A stretch of 64,000 nucleotides of DNA from an uncultured Methanobrevibacter sp. (GCF_900314695.1 NZ_OMWD01000008.1:1-64000), one strand, 5' to 3'. Shown: positions 26,786 through 35,972, counted from the stretch's first letter. Notes: a model not told the origin generated them from the letters alone. Numbers and translations are program-made.

Positions 26786-27469
26786 ATGAGCATGGCGATG
26801 GATTGGTCCCCTATTGGAATCTCAATGAAAACTGCAAGTATATCAATCCTTATAACCTTTTTTTTAGGTTTGATTGTTGCTTGGTTTCTTGTTAAGATTA
26901 AAAACGACACAGCAAAAATTATACTTGATGGAATTTTTACACTACCTCTTGTATTACCTCCTACTGTAGTTGGATTTTTCTTATTGTATATTTTTGGTGT
27001 CAGAGGACCTATCGGAAAGTTTTTCATTGAATTTTTTGCAGTAAAAATAGCTTTTTCATGGTGGGCAACTGTTATCGCTGCTGTCGTCATGTCTTTTCCT
27101 TTAATGTATCGTTCCGCTAGAGGCGCATTTGAACAAGTTGATTCCAACCTGTTGGATGCTGGCCGTACATTGGGGATGTCTGAGTGGAAAATATTTTGGA
27201 AAGTTTTATTTGCAAATGCATTGCCTGGAATTATCAGTGGTGGAATTCTTGCTTATGCTCGGGGTTTAGGTGAATTTGGTGCTACTGCTATGCTTGCAGG
27301 TAATATTGCCGGACAAACCAGAACACTTCCTATGGCAGTTTATTCTGAAGTGGCTGCAGGAAATATGGGCGAAGCTTCTTATTATGTAATAGTCATTATC
27401 ATCATAGCATTTATTGCTATTTTCATTATGGATTTCATTTCCATACGTAAGGAAAATCAATGGAAATAA
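26786..27469 (+). CDS. modB: Molybdate ABC transporter permease
   Basis: 227 residues with five to six hydrophobic segments. It has the inner-membrane transport signature region GRTLGMSEWKIFWKVLFANA and then ARGLGEFGATAMLAGN, the cytoplasmic loop that contacts the ATPase. GGGAG lies two bases before the first ATG; the ATG at 26792 is an equally possible start. It lies 35 bases after modA. Confidence 0.92.
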   Translation: MSMAMDWSPIGISMKTASISILITFFLGLIVAWFLVKIKNDTAKIILDGIFTLPLVLPPTVVGFFLLYIFGVRGPIGKFFIEFFAVKIAFSWWATVIAAVVMSFPLMYRSARGAFEQVDSNLLDAGRTLGMSEWKIFWKVLFANALPGIISGGILAYARGLGEFGATAMLAGNIAGQTRTLPMAVYSEVAAGNMGEASYYVIVIIIIAFIAIFIMDFISIRKENQWK

Positions 27470-27511
27470 ATAATAATTAATAGATGTTAAATTTACTACT
27501 GGAGATAGATT

Positions 27512-28549
27512 ATGAGTAATAAAGTGTTAAAATTCAATATCCAAAAGAAACTTAAAGAATTTGACTTGAATATTAGTTTTGAGTTGAAAAAAGGATGTTT
27601 GGGTATTCTTGGTCCTTCTGGATGTGGTAAAAGTATGACACTCAAATCTATTGCAGGTATTGTTGATCCAGATAATGGATTTGTAAGTTTGACTTCAGAT
27701 AAAGAAAATGTTTATTTTGATTCTAATAACAAGATTAATATAAAGCCTCAAAAAAGAAATGTAGGTTATCTATTTCAGAATTACGCTTTATTTCCTAACA
27801 TGACTGTTGAAGAAAATGTGGCTGCGGGTTTGGCAAAAGACCATGATGAAAAGATAGTTTCAGATATGATTGAACGTTTTCATTTAAGTGGTTTGGAAAA
27901 TAGATATCCTCGACAATTGTCTGGAGGTCAGCAGCAAAGGGTTGCATTAGCTCGTATATTGGCATATGGACCAGATGTCATATTGTTTGATGAACCGTTC
28001 AGCGCGATGGATACCTACTTAAAAGAACAGTTGCGTGTAGAACTTGTTAATTTGCTAACTAACTTTGATGGACTGTCTATTTTAGTTACTCATGACCGTG
28101 ATGAGGCCTTTCAGTTTTGTGATGAACTTCTGATATTGGATGAAGGTCAAATTATAGCAAAAGGAGATACTCGAGAATTATTTGAGAATCCAAAAAAAGT
28201 TCAAGTCGCCAGACTTACTGGTTGTAAAAACATTTCAAAAATAGAGATTATTGACGAATATCATCTAAAATCATTGGATTGGGGAATTATGCTGGAAGTA
28301 TCTGAAAAAATTTCACCAGATATTACTCATATCGGAATAAGGGCACATGATTTTGTGGCTGCTAAAAAAGATGATGTTAATTCTTTTGATACTTTAAATT
28401 CAAAAAAATTAGAAATGCCGTTTGAATGGAGAATATCATTATCAAATGGTTTATCGTGGATACGTGAAAAAAGGATTCATGACCATGATTTTGAAATTCC
28501 GGATTATCTTAAAGTTGATCCAAAAAATATAATATTGCTTGAAGAGTAA
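27512..28549 (+). CDS. modC: Molybdate ABC transporter ATP-binding protein
   Basis: 345 residues. Walker A GPSGCGKSMT, the signature LSGGQQQRVALARI, Walker B VILFDEP and the switch histidine in LVTHDRDEA. The C-terminal about 100 residues hold a short oxyanion-sensing region with IGIRAHDF, a reduced TOBE-like domain. It drives molybdate or tungstate uptake. CTGGAG precedes the ATG; it is the last gene of the operon. Confidence 0.92.
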   Translation: MSNKVLKFNIQKKLKEFDLNISFELKKGCLGILGPSGCGKSMTLKSIAGIVDPDNGFVSLTSDKENVYFDSNNKINIKPQKRNVGYLFQNYALFPNMTVEENVAAGLAKDHDEKIVSDMIERFHLSGLENRYPRQLSGGQQQRVALARILAYGPDVILFDEPFSAMDTYLKEQLRVELVNLLTNFDGLSILVTHDRDEAFQFCDELLILDEGQIIAKGDTRELFENPKKVQVARLTGCKNISKIEIIDEYHLKSLDWGIMLEVSEKISPDITHIGIRAHDFVAAKKDDVNSFDTLNSKKLEMPFEWRISLSNGLSWIREKRIHDHDFEIPDYLKVDPKNIILLEE

Positions 28550-28563
28550 TTATTTATCTTATA

Positions 28564-29109
28564 CTATTTTTTATATTTAAAACAATTTTCCTGATGATTG
28601 TCAATTATTCCGACTGCTTCAAGATAGGAATAGATAATTGTTGGGCCAACAAACTTCATTCCACGTTTTTTCAAATCTTTTGAAATCTTTGAGGATAAGT
28701 CAGATTCGGTTAAATATTCATGTTTTATAACTTCACCGTTGGTAAATCCCCAAATATATTCATCAAAACTTCCAAATTCCTTTTGAATTTCGATGAATGC
28801 CTGTGCGTTGTTAATGGCTGATGTGATTTTACCTTTGTGGCGGATAATGCATTTATTTTCCCTTAACTCATTAACTTTATTTTCATCATAATTGGCTACT
28901 TTAACAACATCAAAATTATCAAAAGCTTTTTTAAAGTTTTCACGTTTTTTTAAAATTGTAATCCATGATAATCCTGCTTGAAATGACTCTAAAACTAGAA
29001 ATTCAAATAATTCTCTATCATCATGAGTTGGAACTCCCCATTCTTCGTCATGATATTTGACATATATGTTTTCTACATCGGTTGCCCAGCTGCATCGTTT
29101 TTTGTTCAT
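28564..29109 (-). CDS. tag: DNA-3-methyladenine glycosylase I
   Basis: 181 residues. Starts with KKRCSWATD, then YHDEEWGVPTHDDRELFEFL, the Tag signature with the catalytic glutamate. SFQAGLSWITILKKR and the last HQENCF complete the zinc-binding set of cysteines and histidines. It removes 3-methyladenine from DNA. Tag is mainly bacterial, so transfer into the methanogen lineage is likely. Convergent with modC, 14 bases apart. Confidence 0.92.
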   Translation of the reverse strand: MNKKRCSWATDVENIYVKYHDEEWGVPTHDDRELFEFLVLESFQAGLSWITILKKRENFKKAFDNFDVVKVANYDENKVNELRENKCIIRHKGKITSAINNAQAFIEIQKEFGSFDEYIWGFTNGEVIKHEYLTESDLSSKISKDLKKRGMKFVGPTIIYSYLEAVGIIDNHQENCFKYKK

Positions 29110-29321
29110 AGGAATAGTTATTATTTGCTTTGTTTAAATATATTTTTAGGAAAATTTTAATACTATTAATTATCCTATTTGGAATATTAAGTAAAGTTTA
29201 ATTGTCATTGTTGATAAAGAAAATATTGAGGTTATATTTATTGATATAGTTATCATATGTTTTTTTAAATCATGTTAAAAAATTATAGGTAGTTAAAAAA
29301 AGATTTTATGAGGGATTTGAA

Positions 29322-30461
29322 ATGAAGTTAGGTATGGGAATGATGAGACTTCCGCTTTTGGATGAAAACGACTTTACAAGTATTGACTATGAGCAGTTAA
29401 ATGAAATGGTGGATGCATATATGGATGCAGGTTTCAATCATTTTGACACAGCATATATCTATCATGACGGTGTAGGTGAAATTGCATTTAAAAAATCTGT
29501 TGTTGAAAGATATCCTAGAGAATCATTTAAAATAGCAACTAAATTACCTTTATTTGTAATTACAGAAGAATCTCAACTGGAGCCAATATTTGCAGAACAG
29601 CTTAAAAATTGTGGTGTTGACTACTTTGATTACTATATGCTGCACAATGTAAGCGGATTTACAGAAAACGCATGGAAAAATGTTGATTTATATTCATTTA
29701 TCCAGAAGAAAAAGGAAGAAGGTTATATTAAGCATATTGGTTTGTCCACTCATGGGAATTCTGAATTTTTGGAAGAACTATTATTTGAACATCCTGAAAT
29801 TGAATTTGTACTGCTTCAGATAAACTATCTTGACTGGGAAGATGAATCAATAGAATCCAGGAAATGTTTGGAAATTGCAAGAAAATATGGTAAACCTGTA
29901 ATGATTATGGAACCTTATAAAGGGGGATTTTTAGCTGATGTGCCTGAAGAAGCTGAAAAAATAATGAAGGATTATAATCCTGATAGATCTGTAGTTTCAT
30001 GGGCAATGAGGTTTGTAGCAAATCTTGATGATGTTTGTGTTGTTTTGACAGGTGCAAGTAACCTGAAACAACTTGAAAACAATATTCATGAGTTTAAAAA
30101 TGCAGATCCATTGAATGATGATGAATTAAAGATTATTGAAGAAGTTTCCGAAATCATTAACAGTAACATTACAGTCGATTGTACAAAGTGCAGATACTGT
30201 GTTGATACTTGTCCTGAAGAAATTGACATCGCAAAGATCTTTGATTTATATAACAAACATAAACTTTTGGAAATTGAGGAATGGACTCAATTTGGAAATG
30301 CTTATTTAAATTATTCAAAGTTAGATGGTGTCGGAATAGCTTCGGATTGTACTGAATGTGAAACCTGTATTGAGGAATGTCCTCAACAGATTAATATTCC
30401 TGAAGTATTAAAAGATGTTGCCAAAACATTCGAAAACGAAATTTATGGATTTACTGATTAA
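29322..30461 (+). CDS. Aldo/keto reductase with C-terminal 4Fe-4S domain
   Basis: 379 residues. The N-terminal barrel has MGMMRLPLLDE, then FDTAYIYHDG with the catalytic tyrosine, and IMEPYKGGFL. The C-terminal about 100 residues have two 4Fe-4S patterns, CTKCRYCVDTCP and CTECETCIEECP. Such Fe-S aldo/keto reductases are found in anaerobes; the substrate is unknown. GAGGGATTTGAA precedes the ATG. Downstream of the stop is a T-rich run fit for an archaeal terminator. Confidence 0.85.
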   Translation: MKLGMGMMRLPLLDENDFTSIDYEQLNEMVDAYMDAGFNHFDTAYIYHDGVGEIAFKKSVVERYPRESFKIATKLPLFVITEESQLEPIFAEQLKNCGVDYFDYYMLHNVSGFTENAWKNVDLYSFIQKKKEEGYIKHIGLSTHGNSEFLEELLFEHPEIEFVLLQINYLDWEDESIESRKCLEIARKYGKPVMIMEPYKGGFLADVPEEAEKIMKDYNPDRSVVSWAMRFVANLDDVCVVLTGASNLKQLENNIHEFKNADPLNDDELKIIEEVSEIINSNITVDCTKCRYCVDTCPEEIDIAKIFDLYNKHKLLEIEEWTQFGNAYLNYSKLDGVGIASDCTECETCIEECPQQINIPEVLKDVAKTFENEIYGFTD

Positions 30462-30550
30462 TCCATATTTTATTTTTTTTTAAAATTCAACCAAATTTTT
30501 AATAATAATTAATAATATAATTATAAATAGTTATTTTGTAGAGGAATATT

Positions 30551-30901
30551 ATGATACCTGGTATGAATAAAAAACAAATGAAACAAATGGAAAGACAAAT
30601 GAAAAAAATGGGTATGAAAATGGAAGACCTTGAAGGTGTTCGTGAAGTAATTATCCGTTTTGATGAAAAAGAATTAATTATTGATAATCCTAGTGTAAGC
30701 TTAATGAATGTAATGGGTCAGGAAACTTATCAAATTGAAGGTCAGGCTCGTGAAGTTGAACTTGAATACGAAATTGAAATTCCTGATGAGGATATAGAAA
30801 TGGTAGCAAACAGCGCTAATGTTTCTGAGGATGAAGCACGACAAGCCCTTGAAGAATGCAAAGGCGACTTGGCAGAAGCTATCATGAAATTAAATCAATA
30901 G
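30551..30901 (+). CDS. nac: Nascent polypeptide-associated complex protein
   Basis: 116 residues. The basic, Met-rich start (MIPGMNKKQMKQMERQ) contacts the ribosome, the NAC beta-barrel covers about 26-78, and a UBA domain covers about 79-116 (VSEDEARQALEECKGDLAEA). Archaeal NAC forms homodimers that bind nascent chains at the ribosome exit. A phosphoesterase gene begins five bases after its stop. Confidence 0.95.
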   Translation: MIPGMNKKQMKQMERQMKKMGMKMEDLEGVREVIIRFDEKELIIDNPSVSLMNVMGQETYQIEGQAREVELEYEIEIPDEDIEMVANSANVSEDEARQALEECKGDLAEAIMKLNQ

Positions 30902-30906
30902 ATAGT

Positions 30907-31650
30907 ATGACAGTTATTGCACATATTTCAGATTTGCATATTTCCAAATCAAGTTTTGATGAAGAAATACTTATAGAAGCCATAAATGAAATTAACAGTT
31001 TAAATCCGGATATGGTAATATTGACTGGAGATATTACCAATAAGGGTTATTATAAAGAGTTTAAACAGGCCACTAGATATTTGGAAATGTTTGAACCACC
31101 ATTATTTGCTGTTCCAGGCAACCATGATGCTCGTAATTTAGGTTATCAGACTTTTGAAGAATTAATTGGTGAGAGAAGTTGGAAATTGACTGTAGGTGAT
31201 GATTTTACTGTAATTGGTCTTGACAGTACTACTCCTGATGATAATAGGGGGTCTATCGGCAGACCTCAACATTTGTGGTTGGAACATCAATTGGATGAAT
31301 GTGTAATTAATGAAAACTTTTCAATTGTTGTTTTGCACCATCATGTTATATCAATTCCTCAAACAGGACGTGAACGTAATGTATTATCTGATTCTGGCGA
31401 TATTCTGAAGACATTAACAACTCATGAAGTTGATTTGGTTTTATCAGGACACAAGCACGTGCCAAATATTTGGGAGATAAACAAAACACTCATTGTCAAT
31501 GCCGGTTCTGTATGTTCAGATAAACTTCGGGGGAAAAACTTAAATTCATATAATGTTTATAATATTTCAGAGGATTCCATAGAAATTTATCTTCACACAG
31601 TCGGTGGGGAAAGATTATTATTTGGAAAATATGCCAGAAACAAAATATAA
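30907..31650 (+). CDS. Metallophosphoesterase
   Basis: 247 residues from the ATG at 30907, five bases after the NAC stop. The metal ligands are in order: DLHIS, GDITNKG, GNHD, HHH and GHKH. The family of 3',5'-cyclic-AMP phosphodiesterase-like (Icc-like) enzymes has this layout; the substrate is unknown. No clear ribosome binding site, so translation is probably coupled to nac. A frame extending into nac exists but is not a credible start. Confidence 0.85.
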   Translation: MTVIAHISDLHISKSSFDEEILIEAINEINSLNPDMVILTGDITNKGYYKEFKQATRYLEMFEPPLFAVPGNHDARNLGYQTFEELIGERSWKLTVGDDFTVIGLDSTTPDDNRGSIGRPQHLWLEHQLDECVINENFSIVVLHHHVISIPQTGRERNVLSDSGDILKTLTTHEVDLVLSGHKHVPNIWEINKTLIVNAGSVCSDKLRGKNLNSYNVYNISEDSIEIYLHTVGGERLLFGKYARNKI

Positions 31651-31744
31651 AATGTATATAAAAATTAAATTTAAATATTGATTGATACAAATATATTATA
31701 CTGAACAAATTATTTTATAATTGATTATTTTTTTAGGTGATATC

Positions 31745-32770
31745 ATGAAAGTTGTTGTAGATGCTTCAAATGTAGCACATTATGTAAAAAATCAAAAAGG
31801 ACAACCTAAAATTGCTAATATCCTTGCAGCTGTTAAAGCTTTGGAAGAAAGCGAGGATGAATTTGTAATTATTGCCGATGCATCACTTCGACATGATATT
31901 GATGATAAAGACAGGTTCTTAAAATTGTTGGAAAGTGACAATGTTGAAGAAGTTCCTGCAGGCAATGATGCAGATCATTTTATTTTAGAAATAGCTACAA
32001 ATGAAAAAGCAAAAGTATTATCTAATGATAAATTCAGAGATTATGCTGCTGAATTTAGAAATATTGCATCTATGAGGATTCCATTTGTAATTGAAAAAGG
32101 TAGATTGACATTTGGAAAACCAAAAAAGCCTAAAAAAGATAAGAATATTTTGCAAAAAATTTGTGATGAAATTATAAAAGAATTGAACTTTAAAAAATGG
32201 GAAATTTATACTGGAAAAGAAGGTTTGGAAATTTCTCCATTAAATATTGCTAAACAGGCTATCATACGTATTGATAATGAGAATAATGCTGATTCAAAAC
32301 TTGAAAACATATTTGCCAAAATCCCAATGTTTAATAAAATTGTGGAAATGGTTGATGATGTTGAAATTGCAGCACCATACGTGATTTTCGTATTGGTTCA
32401 TCCTAAAAATTATAAAGTAGCTGTTAAAAATGCGGGCAATATTTCTGTTACTGTTGCAGACAGGTTAGGTCTTGAAAAAAAGCCTTTAATAGCTGTTCGT
32501 AATGATTTATTCACAAAACCAGGCACATTTGAATTAAATATAATGTTGGCTGATGAAGTAAGTGAAACAGCACCATACAATGTTTTAGTACGTGTAAGTG
32601 AACATGATGAAGTATTCATCAAAAGAAACTCAAGAAACATTGCAAGTACTATTGCAGGCAGGTTAGGATCTTGGAAATTCCCATTTGTTTCTGTCAAGCC
32701 AGACATGCTTTTAGAAAAACCTGGAGATTTTGAAATTGAACTGGAAAAAGGAGGAGGTTTAGATGACTAG
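31745..32770 (+). CDS. NYN/Zc3h12a-type ribonuclease domain protein with repeated C-terminal domain
   Basis: 341 residues, ATG four bases after GGTGA. Residues 1-110 have VVVDASNVAHYV, IIADASLRHDID, AGNDADHF and LSNDKFRDY. This is the acidic-residue order of the PIN-like NYN/Zc3h12a RNase fold (candidate metal ligands D6, D75, D77, D95 and D99). Residues 120-150 are lysine-rich. Two related segments follow (about 211-254 and 276-320), both with a KN(A/S)xNIxxTxAxRLG-like core, so the C-terminal half is an internal duplication. The next gene overlaps its end by 8 bases. RNase activity is inferred. Confidence 0.7.
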   Translation: MKVVVDASNVAHYVKNQKGQPKIANILAAVKALEESEDEFVIIADASLRHDIDDKDRFLKLLESDNVEEVPAGNDADHFILEIATNEKAKVLSNDKFRDYAAEFRNIASMRIPFVIEKGRLTFGKPKKPKKDKNILQKICDEIIKELNFKKWEIYTGKEGLEISPLNIAKQAIIRIDNENNADSKLENIFAKIPMFNKIVEMVDDVEIAAPYVIFVLVHPKNYKVAVKNAGNISVTVADRLGLEKKPLIAVRNDLFTKPGTFELNIMLADEVSETAPYNVLVRVSEHDEVFIKRNSRNIASTIAGRLGSWKFPFVSVKPDMLLEKPGDFEIELEKGGGLDD

Positions 32771-33965
32771 TGCATTAACTAAGGCTTATATTAAATTCAC
32801 TACTAAACTTAATCCTATCGCTGTTGGAACAAAATTTTTTCCAACAAATTCACTTGAAACTGAATATGTAGAGTTATTTAATTATACTCAAACTATTCTT
32901 TTTGAGCTTGAAAAAGCAGAAATTACCTCTGATACAATATTGCAGAATCTTATTCGTGATGTTGGGGCAGAAAATATTCCTGTTGAATATACTTTCCATG
33001 AACTAAAGCCTGCTGAAAATAGAATAGAAGAATATGCTTTAGTTAGTAATATTATCATGGGGAGTGACCGTTATTTTTATATTGAATTACCTCATCCTTC
33101 TAATCTAATTAATATTTTCGTTAAAATTATTGAAAACGAATCAGGAGAGATTGTCGAAAAAACAGCAACAGAACTTGTTGCTAAAATGCTTAGTAAAAAT
33201 GATGCAATACGTGTTGCAATCGAGTTAATTGGTATTGGATTGTCCGAAGGAGTGCAAGTTATATCTGCAGTTGGAATGACTGGTGCAGCTTCAATAGAAC
33301 GTGCAATTCATTATACTCAAAGTGTAGGTAGTTTTCCAGGAATTGCTTTCACTAAACTCGGTGGAGAATATGCTTTAGTATTTGATGCTCCTTTTTTACT
33401 AAAGGAATCTCGACCGGTGGATTTGGAAAATTATTTGTTCATTGATTTAATTGATTCAACTAAATTTATCAGTAAAAATGGAAGGAACCAACTTGTTGAC
33501 CTTATGACTGGAATTAAAAATTTCATCGAATCTGAGTGTGACGGTGAACTTGAAGGTTATAGGGAAGGTGGAGATGATTTCATTGCAAGATTTCCATCTA
33601 AAGACTTGGCTATTAGGGCTGGACTTGATGCAGCATGGTTTGCACTTGACAATGGTGCAAAAATAAGGGCTGGTGTTGGAAGAAGCAGAAGGGAAGCGGG
33701 CGAAAGAGCCCAATTAGTGGATGATTTACCATCAACATCTCCATTATCATTGGTAGTTTTTGAACTGGCTAATGGTTTATATGCTTATAATATTCCATCT
33801 GAATTCTCAAGAACTTTCATAAACTTGGTTGAGAATGAAAAAACAAAATTAATTGGTGTATTTGCTTTCGTATTCATCTTTGTTTATGTGATGTCTATTT
33901 TAGGTCTTGGAATGTTTGGTTTTGTAGGTGTTATTTTAGCATTAATATATGCTTTTGTTGTTTAA
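32763..33965 (+). CDS. Membrane-anchored GGDEF/nucleotidyl-cyclase-like protein
   Basis: 400 residues. Residues about 1-210 are an unrecognised domain. Residues about 222-330 have the palm-type cyclase layout: YLFIDLIDSTKF with two aspartates (D228, D231), then REGGDDFIARF (residues 267-277), matching the GGDEF signature position, then AGVGRSRREAGERA. Two hydrophobic segments (about 360-382 and 383-400) anchor the C-terminus. The fold is shared by GGDEF proteins, class III cyclases, GTP cyclohydrolase III and Cas10. Which product is made, if any, cannot be told. The start overlaps the NYN RNase gene; the ribosome binding site is GGAGGT. Confidence 0.65.
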   Translation: MTSALTKAYIKFTTKLNPIAVGTKFFPTNSLETEYVELFNYTQTILFELEKAEITSDTILQNLIRDVGAENIPVEYTFHELKPAENRIEEYALVSNIIMGSDRYFYIELPHPSNLINIFVKIIENESGEIVEKTATELVAKMLSKNDAIRVAIELIGIGLSEGVQVISAVGMTGAASIERAIHYTQSVGSFPGIAFTKLGGEYALVFDAPFLLKESRPVDLENYLFIDLIDSTKFISKNGRNQLVDLMTGIKNFIESECDGELEGYREGGDDFIARFPSKDLAIRAGLDAAWFALDNGAKIRAGVGRSRREAGERAQLVDDLPSTSPLSLVVFELANGLYAYNIPSEFSRTFINLVENEKTKLIGVFAFVFIFVYVMSILGLGMFGFVGVILALIYAFVV

Positions 33966-33986
33966 TTTGTATAAAAGAGTATTACT

Positions 33987-34424
33987 ATGAGAAAACGTAA
34001 AAAAAAGAATAAGCGAGTGTTAAAATCTCGGTATAACAAGGCTTCTAATAATAAGCAAAAAAGAAGACTTTCATTTGGGGGCGGACAAACTCAAAGATTC
34101 CCTCCTTATAATGTACAGGATAATGGATTTTCACAATCCAGAAAACCAAGGAAAACCAGCAAAAATACAATGATTTTAATAATCATTGCATTAATCGCTT
34201 TTGTTGTTGGTGCGGGAATTGGAATTTCCATGGCTATTGGCGGTTCTGATAATAATACTGTTGTTGATGATGGTGTGACATTTGTGAATGTAACTGATGA
34301 AATGACTTCGAATTTAAATGGGTCTGGCAAGGTTTTTGTTGATGATGGTGTTTATAATATAGATTATAATAATGCAGAAGATGTAATTGAATATAATCTA
34401 ACTAATAATTCTAAATCTTATTAA
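33987..34424 (+). CDS. Small single-helix membrane protein with basic N-terminus
   Basis: 145 residues. The first about 60 residues are very basic (KRKKKNKRVLKSRYNK), then one hydrophobic helix (MILIIIALIAFVVGAGIGI), then about 60 residues rich in Asp, Asn, Val and Thr. The topology is cytoplasmic basic tail and external acidic domain. It lies 21 bases after the cyclase-like gene and 15 bases before argJ. The basic tail could bind nucleic acid or ribosomes; that is speculation. Confidence 0.6.
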   Translation: MRKRKKKNKRVLKSRYNKASNNKQKRRLSFGGGQTQRFPPYNVQDNGFSQSRKPRKTSKNTMILIIIALIAFVVGAGIGISMAIGGSDNNTVVDDGVTFVNVTDEMTSNLNGSGKVFVDDGVYNIDYNNAEDVIEYNLTNNSKSY

Positions 34425-34439
34425 TTTTAGGTGATTTTT

Positions 34440-35663
34440 ATGGATTTTATAAAATATCTTGATGGAGGATTTTCAGTTATTGAAAATCTTGAAGTATCTG
34501 GTGCTCGTGAAGGTAAATATGGTGTAACCATTATTGTTTCTCGAAATAGTACAGCTTCTGCTGTTTTCACTTCTAATAAAGTTGTTGCAGCTCCAGTAAA
34601 ATATACAAAAAATGTTGTTAAAAAAGGAATTGTATCAGCTGTTTTCGTTAACAGTGGAAATGCCAATTGTTTTACAGGCGAACAAGGATTGAAAGATTGT
34701 GAAACATTAGTGGAATTGTTATCCCGTGATTTAGAAATTCCGAAAGATGAAATTGCTATTTCTTCAACAGGTGTTATAGGTCGTGAAATGCCAATAGATA
34801 TTATTTCTAAAGTGGCTTATGAATCAATTTCTAATTTGGGCAGTGAACCTGAAAATTCACTTGCAGCTGCCCGCGCAATCATGACAACCGATACATTTCC
34901 GAAAGAATGTGCATTGGAAGTTACATTAACAACTGGTGAAACTGTTAAAATTGCAGGAATTACTAAGGGAAGTGGTATGATTGCACCTAATATGGGTACA
35001 ATGTTATCTTATATTGTAAGTGATGCTGTCATTCCAGCTAATGAGATAAATAATGCATTGAAAAAAGCTGCTGATATCAGTTTCAATATGATTGTTGTAG
35101 ATGGTGATGAAAGTACTAATGACACCTGTCTGATGTTGGCTAATGGTGCATCTGGTGTTGAAGTTGTAAAAGATGGAAAAATTGATCCTAACTTCCAAGA
35201 GGCATTAAATTGTTTATGCATTGACTTAGCTAAAAAAATGGCTCGTGATGGTGAAGGAGCTACTAAATTCATTGAAGCCAATGTGTGTGGTGCTCGAAAT
35301 CTTGAAGATGCAAGACTTGCTGCCAAATCTATTATATCCTCAAGTTTATTCAAATCCGCTGTATTTGGTGGTGACCCTAATTGGGGAAGAATTGTTTCCG
35401 CTATCGGATACTCTGGTTGTGATTTAAATCCGGATATTGTAACCATTTCAGTTGCAGATGATGAGGATGATGTTGACCTTGTTAGAAAAGGTGAAATTTT
35501 AGCATTTGAAGATACACCTTATCTTGAAAGGGCTGAAAAAATAATGCAGTCAAAAAATGTCATTGTCAATATTGACATGGATTTAGGTGATGGATGTGCG
35601 ACTGCATGGGGTTGTGATTTAACTTATGACTATGTCAAAATTAATGCAGAATACACCACTTAA
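34440..35663 (+). CDS. argJ: Bifunctional glutamate N-acetyltransferase / N-acetylglutamate synthase
   Basis: 407 residues from the ATG that follows GGTGA by five bases. An upstream in-frame GTG lies inside that ribosome binding site. Motifs: VNSGNANCFTG, KGSGMIAPNMGTMLSYI with the threonine at which ArgJ cleaves itself into two chains, and FGGDPNWGRI. It transfers acetyl from N-acetylornithine to glutamate in arginine synthesis. The kinase of the next step, argB, lies 18 kb away in this window. Confidence 0.95.
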   Translation: MDFIKYLDGGFSVIENLEVSGAREGKYGVTIIVSRNSTASAVFTSNKVVAAPVKYTKNVVKKGIVSAVFVNSGNANCFTGEQGLKDCETLVELLSRDLEIPKDEIAISSTGVIGREMPIDIISKVAYESISNLGSEPENSLAAARAIMTTDTFPKECALEVTLTTGETVKIAGITKGSGMIAPNMGTMLSYIVSDAVIPANEINNALKKAADISFNMIVVDGDESTNDTCLMLANGASGVEVVKDGKIDPNFQEALNCLCIDLAKKMARDGEGATKFIEANVCGARNLEDARLAAKSIISSSLFKSAVFGGDPNWGRIVSAIGYSGCDLNPDIVTISVADDEDDVDLVRKGEILAFEDTPYLERAEKIMQSKNVIVNIDMDLGDGCATAWGCDLTYDYVKINAEYTT

Positions 35664-35753
35664 AGAAAAGCTTTAAATATCTTGAAAACAAATATTTTTT
35701 TGTTATAGATTTAATTCTAATTTTGTAATGATAAATTTTAAGGAGGGGAAAAT

Positions 35754-35858
35754 ATGGCAAAAGTTAAAGGAACTAACAGAAGGACCAGACCAAAAAGAAG
35801 TTATACTAAACCTGGTAGTAAAAGAGGAAGGGGAGTAAAACAAACCTGGAAAAAATAA
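35754..35858 (+). CDS. Very small, very basic protein (34 residues)
   Basis: 34 residues with 16 Lys or Arg and no acidic residue: MAKVKGTNRRTRPKRSYTKP then GSKRGRGVKQTWKK. It has a strong ribosome binding site (AAGGAGGGG at 35741-35749) and its own TATA-like box (CTTTAAATATC near 35670), so it is probably well expressed. The composition is like a ribosomal protein tail or an RNA-binding peptide. I do not recognise the family. Small archaeal ribosomal proteins of this kind have been found by structure work, which makes that the first idea to test. A T-rich run follows the stop. Confidence 0.7.
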   Translation: MAKVKGTNRRTRPKRSYTKPGSKRGRGVKQTWKK

Positions 35859-35972
35859 TCCTCTTATAACTTTTTTTTACTTATTTTAACTATTTTTTAA
35901 TTGTTGTGCATATTTTATCACATTGAAAAAAATTAAATACTATTTTTTAAAGATAATTATTTAGGTGATAAA

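Noticed and set aside
30856..30906. Upstream extension of the phosphoesterase frame into nac
   Set aside because: It would overlap the UBA-coding part of nac; the ATG at 30907 begins exactly at the phosphoesterase motif.
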